Shown piece by piece: positions 55,190 to 64,000 of a stretch of DNA of 64,000 nucleotides. This DNA is from Steinernema hermaphroditum (taxonomy: Eukaryota > Nematoda > Chromadorea > Rhabditida > Steinernematidae). The stretch is taken from assembly GCA_030435675.1 (NCBI GenBank), contig CM059623.1:10442012-10506011 (forward strand), written 5' to 3'. The position numbers and the translations under genes were made by a program. Each line of letters begins with the position of its first letter. The stretch's first letter is position 1. Below the pieces are notes generated by a model, which saw only the letters and a program-made list of their open reading frames with translations, was not told where the DNA came from and made no database searches.

Positions 55190-57368
55190 ATGCGAGAAGT
55201 GACGTTTGGGAGGACTGATCCAGTCATCCTCACTCTGGGCAGCCCGATGAACTCACGAGGGTCCATAGAGTTCACCCTCGACGGCACGAATGACGAGCAT
55301 GTCCGAATGGAAGTGATTGAAACCATGCTGTAGGCGCCGTTTCTCTTGGTTGGCTCTAGTGGTTACTTTTCAGGGTAGCGTTCGAATTCTTCCCGGAAGT
55401 AAAGGCCGTCGTGGACAGAGAATATCCAGAGCTCCATAAAGTGACGAGGTAGGGAACGAATTTCCGATCATAAATGAACCTTACGTGTTTCAGTATAACT
55501 TTCCTGAGAGACGCCATGACAACCTTCAACAAGGCGGCCAAGACGGTGGCCAAGCTGTGGAAGGGTACGACGACGCTGTCCCACCGCGCCGACCAGCCGA
55601 TCGAAGGTCCGCTCTTCAAGAGGTGGCGCTACCGTTTCGTGCATGTTTGACCTCTCCGTTTCAGGATCTGGACGCTGGCGTACAATAGGTCGATCACCGA
55701 CCCGCGATCTCTCAACAAGCACTACGGCGCCTTTTCGAGCGAAACCTACGGCGAAACGAGCTACGACCGAATGCAAAAGATCATCGATCAGGTGAAGCCG
55801 AGCAAGAAGGACGTCTTTGTCGACCTCGGCAGCGGCATAGGGCAGCTCGTGATCCACATGGCAGGAGCCTCGGCCGCGCGAAGGTCCATCGGAATAGAAA
55901 TCGCGGACTTGCCGTTCAAGTACGCCGTGCAGCTGGAGACGGAGTTCAAAAGGTGCGCTGCTTTTCGCATTCAGTACCCACTAACCGACTTCAGGTTCAT
56001 GAGGTTCTTCGGCAAAAACCCGCGTCCCTTCCACCTGGAACACGGGGACTTCCTGGACCCGAAGTACCGCCACGTCATCACCGAAGAAGCCACGATCCTG
56101 CTACTCAACAATATCATGTTCAGTCCGCAGCTGGAAGACACAATCAAGCGGGAACTCCTCAGCGAACTCAAGGACGGCACCATGATCATCACAACGAAGT
56201 CCTATGCGCGCACGAATCGCTCTTCCGTTACAGAGCGTCACTTGAATGGTGAGCGCCCAGCAATTCACGGAAATGCCTCAACTGTCCGATTTAGATATAT
56301 CGGCGATCCTGGACGTCAGCGTTTTGGAGCCTTGCACCAACGCGGGATCGTGGACGAGCAACTACGTGCCCTACTTCTTGCACGTTGTAAACAGGTCGAA
56401 GGTAGGCTGATACTCGAAGGCACTGGAATGACATAGGGCAATTGCAGCTGGAGATGTACTACCATCAGAAACAGAACGTGCTGCTCAGCGGTGCCGGGGA
56501 CAGGAGGTCCGAGCCTCCGCCGGTAGAATCAAAGACGCCGAAGTCGCGGAAGAGAACCCCGTCTACAGCAATACGCGAACCGGTTCCCAGGGCGCACAGT
56601 ATGGCCCCCAGGTTGGCGAACTTAGGACGCAAGAAGTCGGCTCCTCTCCGCCTCTGCAACACCGGCGTTCCGCCGATGCCGTCGAACAGCAGAATCCAGC
56701 TCTCTCAATCGGCGCGCACCCCGAATACTCCCCTACGGACTCCCCGCAAGGCGAAGACCCCCATTGGCGATCACCCGGAATCGAAGGCCGCCGTTCGCCC
56801 CGTCCGCAAATCAAGGACTCCCGTCCATGAACTTCCAGAAGTAAAGCCCGCTCCTCGTTCACATCGGAAGGCGAAGACTCCCACACGCGAGTTAGCAGGA
56901 GTGCGGTCGCCGACCCGAGCGCTTCGCCTGGTCAAGTCAGTCGCCCGAATGGACGCCAGTGGATCGCGGAAGCAGAAGACCTCGAATGGATACTACGTGG
57001 ACTCCGATTCCACGCGCTCTTCTTCCATGGAGCGGCCGCCCGTGCTGACTCCTATGCCGTTGGATCCAGAGATGCCGTCGTTGCTGTACCCACTAGATCC
57101 TGCACACGGCCAGCACTTCATCCGTCAGAGCCCGTCGTTGTCACACACTGAGCAAGTGGAGCTACGCCTCCTCCACGTGATTCGGGAAGAACTGGTGAGT
57201 TTGTAGAAGTTGCTCTTCTAGTAGTGACCCCTTTCTGTTTAGGCGAATATGCAGCGACTACAACGAATGATTCACGATCTGCACGGAGAGAGCGCCGAAC
57301 TGGCACTGAAGAACCACATCATGAGCGAGCAGTGGAGGCAATTGAGCGGACAATGGCCGTTTGAGTAG
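55190..57368 (+). CDS. DOT1-type histone H3K79 methyltransferase
   Basis: Exons 55190-55329, 55374-55448, 55494 to about 55627 and later ones join in phase. The catalytic fold is complete: ETYGETSYDRM (the YGE element), the SAM-binding motif I VFVDLGSGIGQLVIHMA, acidic GIEIADLPFKYA, HLEHGDFLD, LLLNNIMFSP (the NN.A/M-F catalytic loop) and DGTMIITTKSY. DOT1 enzymes methylate Lys79 of nucleosomal H3 without a SET domain. The C-terminal part (56500-56950) is a basic region with repeated S/T-P motifs in RKAKTP / RKSRTP blocks, likely for DNA/nucleosome binding and phosphorylation. A final helical segment (MQRLQRMIHDLHGESAEL) ends at TAG 57366. C. elegans has several dot-1 paralogues and the exact one is not assigned. 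Confidence 0.92.
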
Positions 57369-57709
57369 AGCGCTGGAGCGGGTCACCGTTAAATTTGTTG
57401 GCCCATTTGTTATTGTTTTAAAATCCATTAAATTTCGCGTCGTTATTCAGGTGATCGGTGGCTTGTTTGTATTCATCCGTTTTGAATCGGGAGGTTTGAG
57501 TGCAGAGATATCAGATTTTTACCAGAAAAGGAAGCTCGGGAAGTTTGTGGGATCTGACGCTGCATCGACGTCAAAAAAATGTTTTTCATCAACTGATCGG
57601 CGACCACATTACTCTTTAATTGCCCTAAACGCCTATTCACGTATCGAATTAGTGGTATAAAGCATTTCTCCGGTGTTTTGCCAGCATAACATCTACTCGT
57701 GGGATAGAC
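57369..57709. other. Intergenic spacer
   Basis: 3' flank of the DOT1 gene and upstream sequence of the receptor. An open frame at 57361-57660 is an unassigned continuation without a start context. Confidence 0.5.
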
Positions 57710-58684
57710 ATGTATCTCGGGTCGGCTTTCTTCCTATACCTATCCAGCGTTTGCGGTTCCATGCTTACCATCACACTTAATAGCTTCATCATGCTGAAGA
57801 AGTTGAAGAACCGGCAGGACACCAACAACTCTCAGCTGCAGATCCAGTACTATTGTGTCTTCTTCTACTGGTTCTTCGCCATATGTAATCTGTGGTACTC
57901 GGGTTACGAGTGCTACGCGCTCACAGGTAACTCCACCTGGTATCATCAGAGCCTGAGATGTTCCTTCAGATCCTCAACGCAACCACGATCTTATCTTCTG
58001 GTCAGGCACCTTAACCTACTCGGCTGAACATGTCGTCGGCATCGGAAACACATTTGTGGCTGTTGATCGGCTGCTGGCGATGCAGAGCCCTTTCAAGTAC
58101 CGTAAGCTGTACAGTACGGTGATTCAAAGGCTCTATCTCGGCATTTTGCCCACCGTCGTGGCCGTAAACGTCGTCCTGTATGGCATAAGTCGGCAGTTTA
58201 AAGAGCCAGGAATCATGTTTTCACACCACGTCGACATAGATGTCCTCGTCGGTCTGAACCTCCTCAACGTCGCTGCGTGTGGCTGCAACATAATCCTCAG
58301 CGTTGTCTTTTTGATCAGTTTCTGGAACTTTCTGAAGAGGCAGAGCAAGGCTGTAAATGTCGGTCACTTCAACAGCATCAAAAAGGTGGGTACTATCTGG
58401 AAATCAATGCACATTTGAGCGATGTTTAGGCTAACAACATCGTGATATATCAGATGTTCTTTGAAGCAGTCCTTGTGATCGTCCCGCTGTGTGTTACTCT
58501 GATTTTGCAGTATGGATTCAGCGTGAGTCTGCCGGATATAATCGGACCCTATCCACTGCTGGCTCTGGCGCTGTACACGGCCGCCTGCTCCGTGTTGTAC
58601 ACGATCAAGCTAAACAATTCAGCTGCAAACCAGGTCTCTGTTACAGTCGCCCCCAGATCCGTTATTGTGAGTTCTGTTGAGTAG
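57710..58684 (+). CDS. Nematode serpentine (7TM) receptor
   Basis: Starts at 57710 (MYLGSAFFLYLSSVCGSMLT, TM1), then a basic loop (MLKKLKNRQDTNNSQLQ) and TM2. A gtaact...ccttcag intron (about 44 bp) leads to the TM3 exon with IGNTFVAVDRLLAMQSPFKY, the DR(L) motif after TM3. TM4-TM5 follow, then an intron after FNSIKK at about 58386 and TM6-TM7 (IVPLCVTLILQYGF; PLLALALYTAACSVLYTI), ending TAG about 58682-58684. The total is shorter than a typical 330-residue receptor but all seven segments appear present. It resembles the receptor at 3637-5476 in layout but is clearly diverged. Chemosensory role inferred from family only. Confidence 0.75.
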
Positions 58685-60016
58685 ATGTTCCGAATATGAA
58701 ATGTACGGTATAAAACGATTAAGTGATCACTGCACAGGGAAAGGTCATTTCAGAAATTCAGTCAGCGTAAATGTGTTTCAGTATGTTGATTCTACAGTAT
58801 GTGGATCGAAAAATGTTGTAGACCTGTTCGTCAAGACTGATTTTACGCCCTTGGAAGAGGTCAGATATTGATTGAAAAGGAGTGATGCAGCTTTACTTAG
58901 CAAGCTGTCCTAGGGATCAGTTTAGAAGCGTGTGGTTTTGCTCACATTTAGCATGCTGGCGGTACCGTAATCCATTTTATTTTACATAAGAAAAGTGGAT
59001 TCATACATGAAAACATTAACAAAGGCTCTGCCGTGTATTAAATAATGATAGCTCTCCCGGGCACTCTTACCGGATCTCGTAACTGATCTCGTAACCTCAA
59101 ATTGACTTATGTTCTTATCTGGGTTCCAGAACGATCTGGAAGACGGGATCTTCAACCTTTTTCCATCGCTTTCATGTTGGGGAGCGTTCAAAAAGCCGTG
59201 AAATATGGAGCGTTTTTCAAAATATTTCAAGATCTTTCAAAATTCCAAATATTCGTATAAGAGATCTAACATCTACAGATATTATCTCTGGATAGCAGCA
59301 TTCCATGCTTTATTTCATTGCTCAAGAACACATAAATGTAGGTTCAAATGAAAGGCATGTGGTCTCACTCATATCTATCATGCTAGTGGTACCGTAATCA
59401 TAAACCATGTTAGCTCAAATGTCAAATTGAACGATTGGCGTTTAAATTTCGTTTTGTGTGGGTAGTATTATTTCCGTAATTCTTAAAAATTAATGGATTA
59501 ACTGTAATGTAGTTACGTGGTTTTTGAGTCTTAAATTCCGGATTTCAACACAAAATTGAAGAGTTCGACTACGCTTTATAGCGACGAAAGGGGACAAGAA
59601 TCTGATTCTGCATGAAATTTCAATGCATAAACAGTGGCTAGACAGAGCGAACATAATTCTATAATATGGTTAAGCTAGTGGACAGTCAACAACGTCCTCC
59701 CAGCATAAAGCAGAGAGCTACTCTGACGGTTAACTTGAAAACATACGGTGTGCTGTATTTCGTAGTCAACAATAAAGTTCGGTCAACTGTAGCTATGTAA
59801 ATTTCGCGTTCGCAATAGCTATGCAGGTTGCCTACCTCAGATGCCAGGCTAAACGACCGTCATGGAACCGCCCAAAATGTAAATATGACCCGAAAATGGA
59901 TGAGCTAAGGGGTCTTTCCAATGCATATGCATATGTGTCCTGCTTTCAACGTAATATTTTACGTGACCGATTATGACAATAAAGCTTAAAAATATATAAT
60001 GTGGTCTTCACATTCC
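58685..60016. other. Intergenic, AT-rich; no gene recognised
   Basis: A short phrase with CATGCT.G.GGTACCGTAATC occurs twice (about 58950 and 59380), an old duplication. AATAAA-like sites are present. No exon chain could be supported. Confidence 0.5.
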
Positions 60017-60473
60017 TCAGCACCATCCGCACGACTTTGCACAGTTCTCCTTTCTTTGCTCAAAAGGAATCATATTGTTGTCGCAGTATCCCAAATTGGC
60101 CATTAGTTCGCACCTAAGCGATGAGTAATGAGGCATCTAGAGCGCCGGACGCGTACCTCTCGTTTGAGTCAGAGCAACAGCGCTCGCAGGTGGCAGCACA
60201 TAGTTGAGTCATCGTGTCGTACATCGACGACAGATTGCATTTGTCCTTCTTGTTTTGGCACTCCGCTTTGGGTACTCTGTCGGCACAGAGTTCTATGTAA
60301 ACACAGTTACAGAAAGTGGATCGGAAGAATTACGTTCATTGGCTACGCTTTCGCATCGGTTGCAAGTTTTTCGGCAGTCGTGGGTCATGTCGTCTGCGTG
60401 GTCGATTGAGTCGCACAGCTGGATTCGAGAAGCACAGTCCAAGGCGTTGTCGAAGCATTGGCGATGGAAGTGC
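60017..60473 (-). CDS. ShK-domain secreted protein, 3' exons (three domains)
   Basis: Three exons end in TGA at 60017-60019: domain A (CFDNALDCASRIQLC, CRKTCNRC; about 60473-60343), domain B (CADRVPKAEC, CNLSSMYDTMTQLC, ATCERC; about 60288-60155) and domain C (ANLGYCDNNMIPFEQRKENC, KSCGWC). Introns are gtagcc...ttacatag and gtacgc...cttag. No signal-peptide exon was found upstream; a tRNA-like SINE and the satellite array lie there, so the 5' end may be lost or far away. It resembles the nine- and ten-cysteine spacing of the neighbouring multi-ShK genes. Confidence 0.65.
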
Positions 60474-60561
60474 TGAACATATGGAAAACTACGAAAAGTG
60501 GTTCTTATATAAGAAAGTCAAGTTGCTTAGTGGCGGTGTGACAATTTTCAAACCCAGAGGA

Positions 60562-60655
60562 AAACTTAGGCCTGGGCCCGGAGTCGAACCCGTGAAGTCT
60601 GAATGTCTGACCCGACTGATAGTACAAGTGCACTATCACTCAACCAGACAGACAC
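60562..60655 (-). repeat. tRNA-like SINE fragment
   Basis: The minus strand has CTGGTTGAGTGATAGTGC (A-box-like), a spacer, and CACGGGTTCGACTCCGGG (B box GGTTCGACTCC). The T-arm stem does not pair fully and the acceptor ends do not match, so it is not a working tRNA gene. The same pol III layout occurs in the fold-back element at 28.3-29.4 kb. Confidence 0.55.
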
Positions 60656-60942
60656 ATCAAAGGGTGATGCTTTCCTGCTACATACCCTGCATTCTGCCGC
60701 ATTTTCACCGTTTCTCTGCGTTTTTTTTGCTAATTTTACGTTCTAGAACACTTTTGCATACAATTTTTGTCTGAAATATTTTCGTTTTTTCTAACTGCTC
60801 TTTTTTCTTTATGTTTCCCGCCATTAGACTCTTTTTTTATACGGCTTTTCATTGATGTACGAAAAAACCGTGAAAGTTCATCAAATTCTTTGTTTGCATA
60901 CGGTTTTTGCAAAACAGCATGAACATTTCTGCCGAAAGGCCG

Positions 60943-62390
60943 GAGGCCTTTCGGGCTGCGGGCGAGCGCCAGCGAGCCTGTAGAGGCGAACATCTTTTAG
61001 GGCGAGCGTCAGCGAGCCTGTAGAGGCCAACAGCTTTTGAGGCGAGCGCCAGCGAGCCTGTAGAGGCGACCAACTTTTAGGGCGAGCGTCAGCGAGCCTG
61101 TAGAGGCCAACAGCTTTTGAGGCGAGCGCCAGCGAGCCTGTAGAGGCGAACATCTTTTAGGGCGAGCGTCAGCGAGCCTGTAGAGGCCAACAGCTTTTGA
61201 GGCGAGCGCCAGCGAGCCTGTAGAGGCGACCAACTTTTAGGGCGAGCGTCAGCGAGCCTGTAGAGGCCAACAGCTTTTGAGGCGAGCGCCAGCGAGCCTG
61301 TAGAGGCGAACATCTTTTAGGGCGAGCGCCAGCGAGCCTGTAGAGGCCAACAGCTTTTGAGGCGAGCGCCAGCGAGCCTGTAGAGGCCAACAGCTTTTGA
61401 GGCGAGCGCCAGCGAGCCTGTAGAGGCGAACAGCTTTTGAGGCGAGCGCCAGCGAGCCTGTAGAGGCGAACAGCTTTTGAGGCGAGCGCCAGCGAGCCTG
61501 TAGAGGCCAACAGCTTTTGAGGCGAGCGCCAGCGAGCCTGTAGAGGCCAACAGCTTTTGAGGCGAGCGCCAGCGAGCCTGTAGAGGCCAACAGCTTTTGA
61601 GGCGAGCGCCAGCGAGCCTGTAGAGGCCAACAGCTTTTGAGGCGAGCGCCAGCGAGCCTGTAGAGGCCAACAGCTTTTGAGGCGAGCGCCAGCGAGCCTG
61701 TAGAGGCGAACAGCTTTTGAGGCGAGCGCCAGCGAGCCTGTAGAGGCGAACAGCTTTTGAGGCGAGCGCCAGCGAGCCTGTAGAGGCGAACATCTTTTAG
61801 GGCGAGCGCCAGCGAGCCTGTAGAGGCCAACAGCTTTTGAGGCGAGCGCCAGCGAGCCTGTAGAGGCCAACAGCTTTTGAGGCGAGCGCCAGCGAGCCTG
61901 TAGAGGCGAACAGCTTTTGAGGCGAGCGCCAGCGAGCCTGTAGAGGCGAACAGCTTTTGAGGCGAGCGCCAGCGAGCCTGTAGAGGCCAACAGCTTTTGA
62001 GGCGAGCGCCAGCGAGCCTGTAGAGGCGAACATCTTTTAGGGCGAGCGTCAGCGAGCCTGTAGAGGCGAACAGCTTTTGAGGCGAGCGCCAGCGAGCCTG
62101 TAGAGGCGAACAGCTTCCGGGGCGAGCGTCAGCGAGCCTGTAGAGGCGAACAACTGATTGGGCGAGCGTCAGCGAGCCTGTAGAGGCGAACAGCTTCCGG
62201 GGCGAGCGTCAGCGAGCCTGTAGAGGCGAATAACTGATTGGGCGAGCGTCAGCGAGCCTGTAGAGGCGAACAGCTTCCGGGGCGAGCGTCAGCGAGCCTG
62301 TAGAGGCGAACAACTGATTGGGCGAGCGTCAGCGAGCCTGTAGAGGCGAACAGCTTCCGGGGCGAGCGTCAGCGAGCCTGTTGAGACGAA
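60943..62390. repeat. Satellite/minisatellite array of ~36 copies of a 40-bp unit
   Basis: The unit GGCGAGCGCCAGCGAGCCTG plus TAGAGGCCAACAGCTTTTGA repeats in strict 40-bp register over about 1.45 kb. Variable positions are C/T at base 9, GCC/GCG before AACAGC, and the last eight bases (AGCTTTTGA, ATCTTTTAG, CAACTTTTAG, AGCTTCCGG, AACTGATTG). The left 400 bp and the right 350 bp show alternating dimer (80-bp) patterns; the middle is more uniform. Flanks are AT-rich and unique. Long minus-strand open frames through the array are a by-product of the unit having no stop in any frame. Confidence 0.95.
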
Positions 62391-62579
62391 TAAATCTAAA
62401 TAGACGGCCTGGAGTCAGCCTAAAGTAGCACTTTCTTTTTTGGTTTTTCCCCCAACAATAAACAATAAATAGTGTCCCGCGGACAGCATTAGGTATATAC
62501 CCACCGTAGCCCGGCTCTCTTTCAGCCCCGATTTTCCGCCGTTTGAATACTTTTGACGGGGGGTAAGGCGCCCGCACAT

Positions 62580-62604
62580 AACAGCCCTGCGAAGCAGGGC
62601 TGTT
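62580..62604. other. Perfect 11-bp-stem hairpin
   Basis: AACAGCCCTGC and GCAGGGCTGTT pair perfectly around GAA and are followed by TTAAAATAAAG. It lies about 190 bp beyond the satellite array. No CTRR end follows, so a Helitron 3' terminus is not supported. Confidence 0.6.
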
Positions 62605-62720
62605 TAAAATAAAGAATGTGGTAATATTTTTGTGAAACTCAAATACGAAGTGTAGCAGCTTTCTATGTATCTTTATATCCGGAAAAGTTTAATTTTTTAG
62701 CAGCCTTTCATAGCAGCCTT

Positions 62721-63406
62721 CTATTTATGACTATATATGGAAAAGCTCCGTAACTACAAGTTGTACTCTGTACGCTAACACGGAATTTACCAACGTCCGA
62801 AGGACCATTTCCAGCGAATTACAACTCCATTGTCCAGAAGCGTCAACGTCATTTAGTGTTATAATAGACTTGCTAAATTGGTCTAAATTGCTCACTCCAA
62901 GGAAATGAATACACAAAGTAGGTTCTTTGGGATAATAACGTTGCCCAGCCAGATTTTGCCTGTAAACTTCAGTCGGCGAGTCTTGTGTGCTGCTCAGCAT
63001 AACACATCAATCTATTTCACTCAGAACTGTATCTTCGGTTTTTTATTTGACAATAATCACTTACATTTTTGATTGGCTTTGAACGCTAGGACAAAATATT
63101 TCGAATTGAAAGAAACAATTCCGCGGTTTCGAGAAAAAATGGATTTGTGATGTTAAGAAATTTCTAGTTTTTTTCGAGGAAAAGACGTTCATTTTTTACA
63201 AAAATCACCTGAACTTACGATGGCAAACGTCTTCTCGCGATTGAAAGTCGATCGCACGAAAATCCGTGGGTCTACAAGAATCTCTTCACTAACGTGCCTC
63301 AGTATAGTGGCTCACCTCGGGCTCCAATCGCCGATGACGCGATCAACAAGAAGAGCAAGGCGGTCAACATCGTGGGCCGAGGACGTCCGGCTGCACTGAT
63401 TTGCAT
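62721..63406 (-). CDS. Possible small secreted protein, unknown
   Basis: Exon 1 starts at 63406 or 63370 with a strong signal peptide (MLTALLFLLIASSAIGARG) and ends at gtgagc. An in-phase second exon (DPRIFVRSTFNREKTFAI) ends at gtaagt (about 63222). A third region (62990-62780: NLAGQRYYPKEPTLCIHF; FSKSIITLNDVDASGQW) joins through a gtaaat...cttgtag intron to a short last exon ending at TAG 62721. The junction between exons 2 and 3 is not resolved and the product is not recognised. Confidence 0.35.
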
Positions 63407-63646
63407 GGAACGGACAGTAGTCAACAATAAGACGCAAGCGGTTGTGATGTGTCACAATTACACAGCGCGATGAGAGGGAGGGAATGTCACCTGTCGATAT
63501 AAACAAAATCGCCGAACGAGCGATACGAAAATGGACCACATGTTGGCCTCCTGGACCATATGTCCGTTGCTGAGAACGTTTTATTAGCTGTAGTACTACG
63601 AACACGACAAAAACAGAGAACATAAATTACAGTGTATCTAATCGAT

Positions 63647-64000
63647 CTAAAACGGATAAACGGAGTTACGAGCAGCTGCTTCTCTCGAGAGAGCCGACTC
63701 AAATTTCTGGACATAAATGGTCTGAACACTGTTGGAACGAGAGATGATCTTCTTGGCCTTTTTGAGAAGACCGACGGCGTTCTTTCTCAGTTCACTGAAA
63801 GGCTACCCTGTGTGGGAGTTGGTCAGGACCACAAACCTATTGAAATGCAAGTGAAGACAACAGGCGAATGTGAACAAGAAGGTCCAGGCGTGATGCTGAA
63901 TAATCCAGATCGTTCTGTTGTCATTGAAGATATCGTACCAGTAATGGTAGAAACAAGCCAGGAACAAAGTATAGACGAAGCCTCCAATGACCGCTACCAA
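63647..64000 (-). CDS. Membrane protein, C-terminal part (runs off the window)
   Basis: The exon from the right edge has two hydrophobic segments (VAVIGGFVYTLFLACFYHYW; AWTFLFTFACCLHLHF). A 42-bp gtttgt...tttcag intron joins it in phase to SELRKNAVGLLKKAKKIISR, then VQTIYVQKFESALSREAA and stop at 63647. The basic tail after the last segment suggests a cytoplasmic C-terminus. Family not recognised. Reading straight through would give a stop at 63803-63805, which the intron removes. Confidence 0.5.

Noticed and set aside
60562..60655. Functional tRNA gene
   Set aside because: The T-arm stem does not pair and acceptor ends do not match, so only a tRNA-derived repeat is supported.
60881..62033. 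Minus-strand proteins of up to 273 codons with ASTGSLALASKAV-type repeats
   Set aside because: They are the 40-bp satellite read through three frames (40 is not a multiple of three), with no start context. An open frame is expected whenever the unit has no stop in any frame.
62580..62604. Helitron 3' end
   Set aside because: The hairpin fits but no CTRR terminus follows, and no helicase is present.
63803..63805. Stop-codon readthrough or recoding in the membrane protein at the right edge
   Set aside because: A normal 42-bp gtttgt...tttcag intron removes the TAG and joins the exons in phase, so no recoding is needed.

Overview
The window is nuclear DNA of a nematode. Genes are built from small exons separated by mostly 40-50 bp GT-AG introns that end in TTTCAG-like acceptors. 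The gene content is worm-typical: nine genes carrying ShK (six-cysteine) domains, two worm-type serpentine receptors, a DUF281-like secreted protein, a class 2 (lips-type) lipase and an alkylglycerol monooxygenase. The species cannot be fixed from this sequence. Genes were reconstructed by eye from splice signals and reading phase, so exon borders are good where motifs and phase agree and approximate elsewhere.

Layout. 1-3236 (+): 3' part of a complement C3-like thioester-family protein in which the thioester segment appears to be missing. 3637-5476 (-): a serpentine receptor. 5.5-17.8 kb: no convincing gene; dispersed repeats that share a 3' terminus, plus small inverted-repeat elements. 17.9-27.0 kb: a small two-TM protein, an RTE-type retrotransposon tail, a DUF281-like protein, a group III phospholipase A2, two ShK genes and a cathepsin L-like protease with a C-terminal membrane anchor. 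27.7-30.2 kb: a class 2 lipase with an in-frame TAG and a large fold-back element in one intron. 30.6-41.9 kb: three multi-domain ShK genes (a Thr-rich mucin with ten ShK domains, a seven-domain gene and a six-domain gene), the last disrupted by a BEL/Pao-like LTR element with an intact gag reading frame. 42.3-47.8 kb: a helical secreted protein, three one- or two-domain ShK proteins and a short secreted peptide precursor. 48.5-58.7 kb: housekeeping and signalling genes (alkylglycerol monooxygenase, Rho-family GTPase, double PHD-finger protein, DOT1 histone methyltransferase, a second serpentine receptor). 60.0-64.0 kb: a three-domain ShK fragment, a tRNA-like SINE, a 1.45-kb satellite of 40-bp units, a perfect hairpin and two partial or uncertain genes.

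The unifying theme is secretion. ShK proteins, phospholipase, cathepsin, lipase and the C3-like protein all enter the secretory route and could work in the gut, cuticle surface or host/microbe interface. About 36 ShK domains occur in nine genes within 37 kb, and the region is full of mobile-element debris. That looks like a rapidly evolving accessory cluster lying between more conserved genes. No bacterial-type operon, CRISPR array or viral genome is present.
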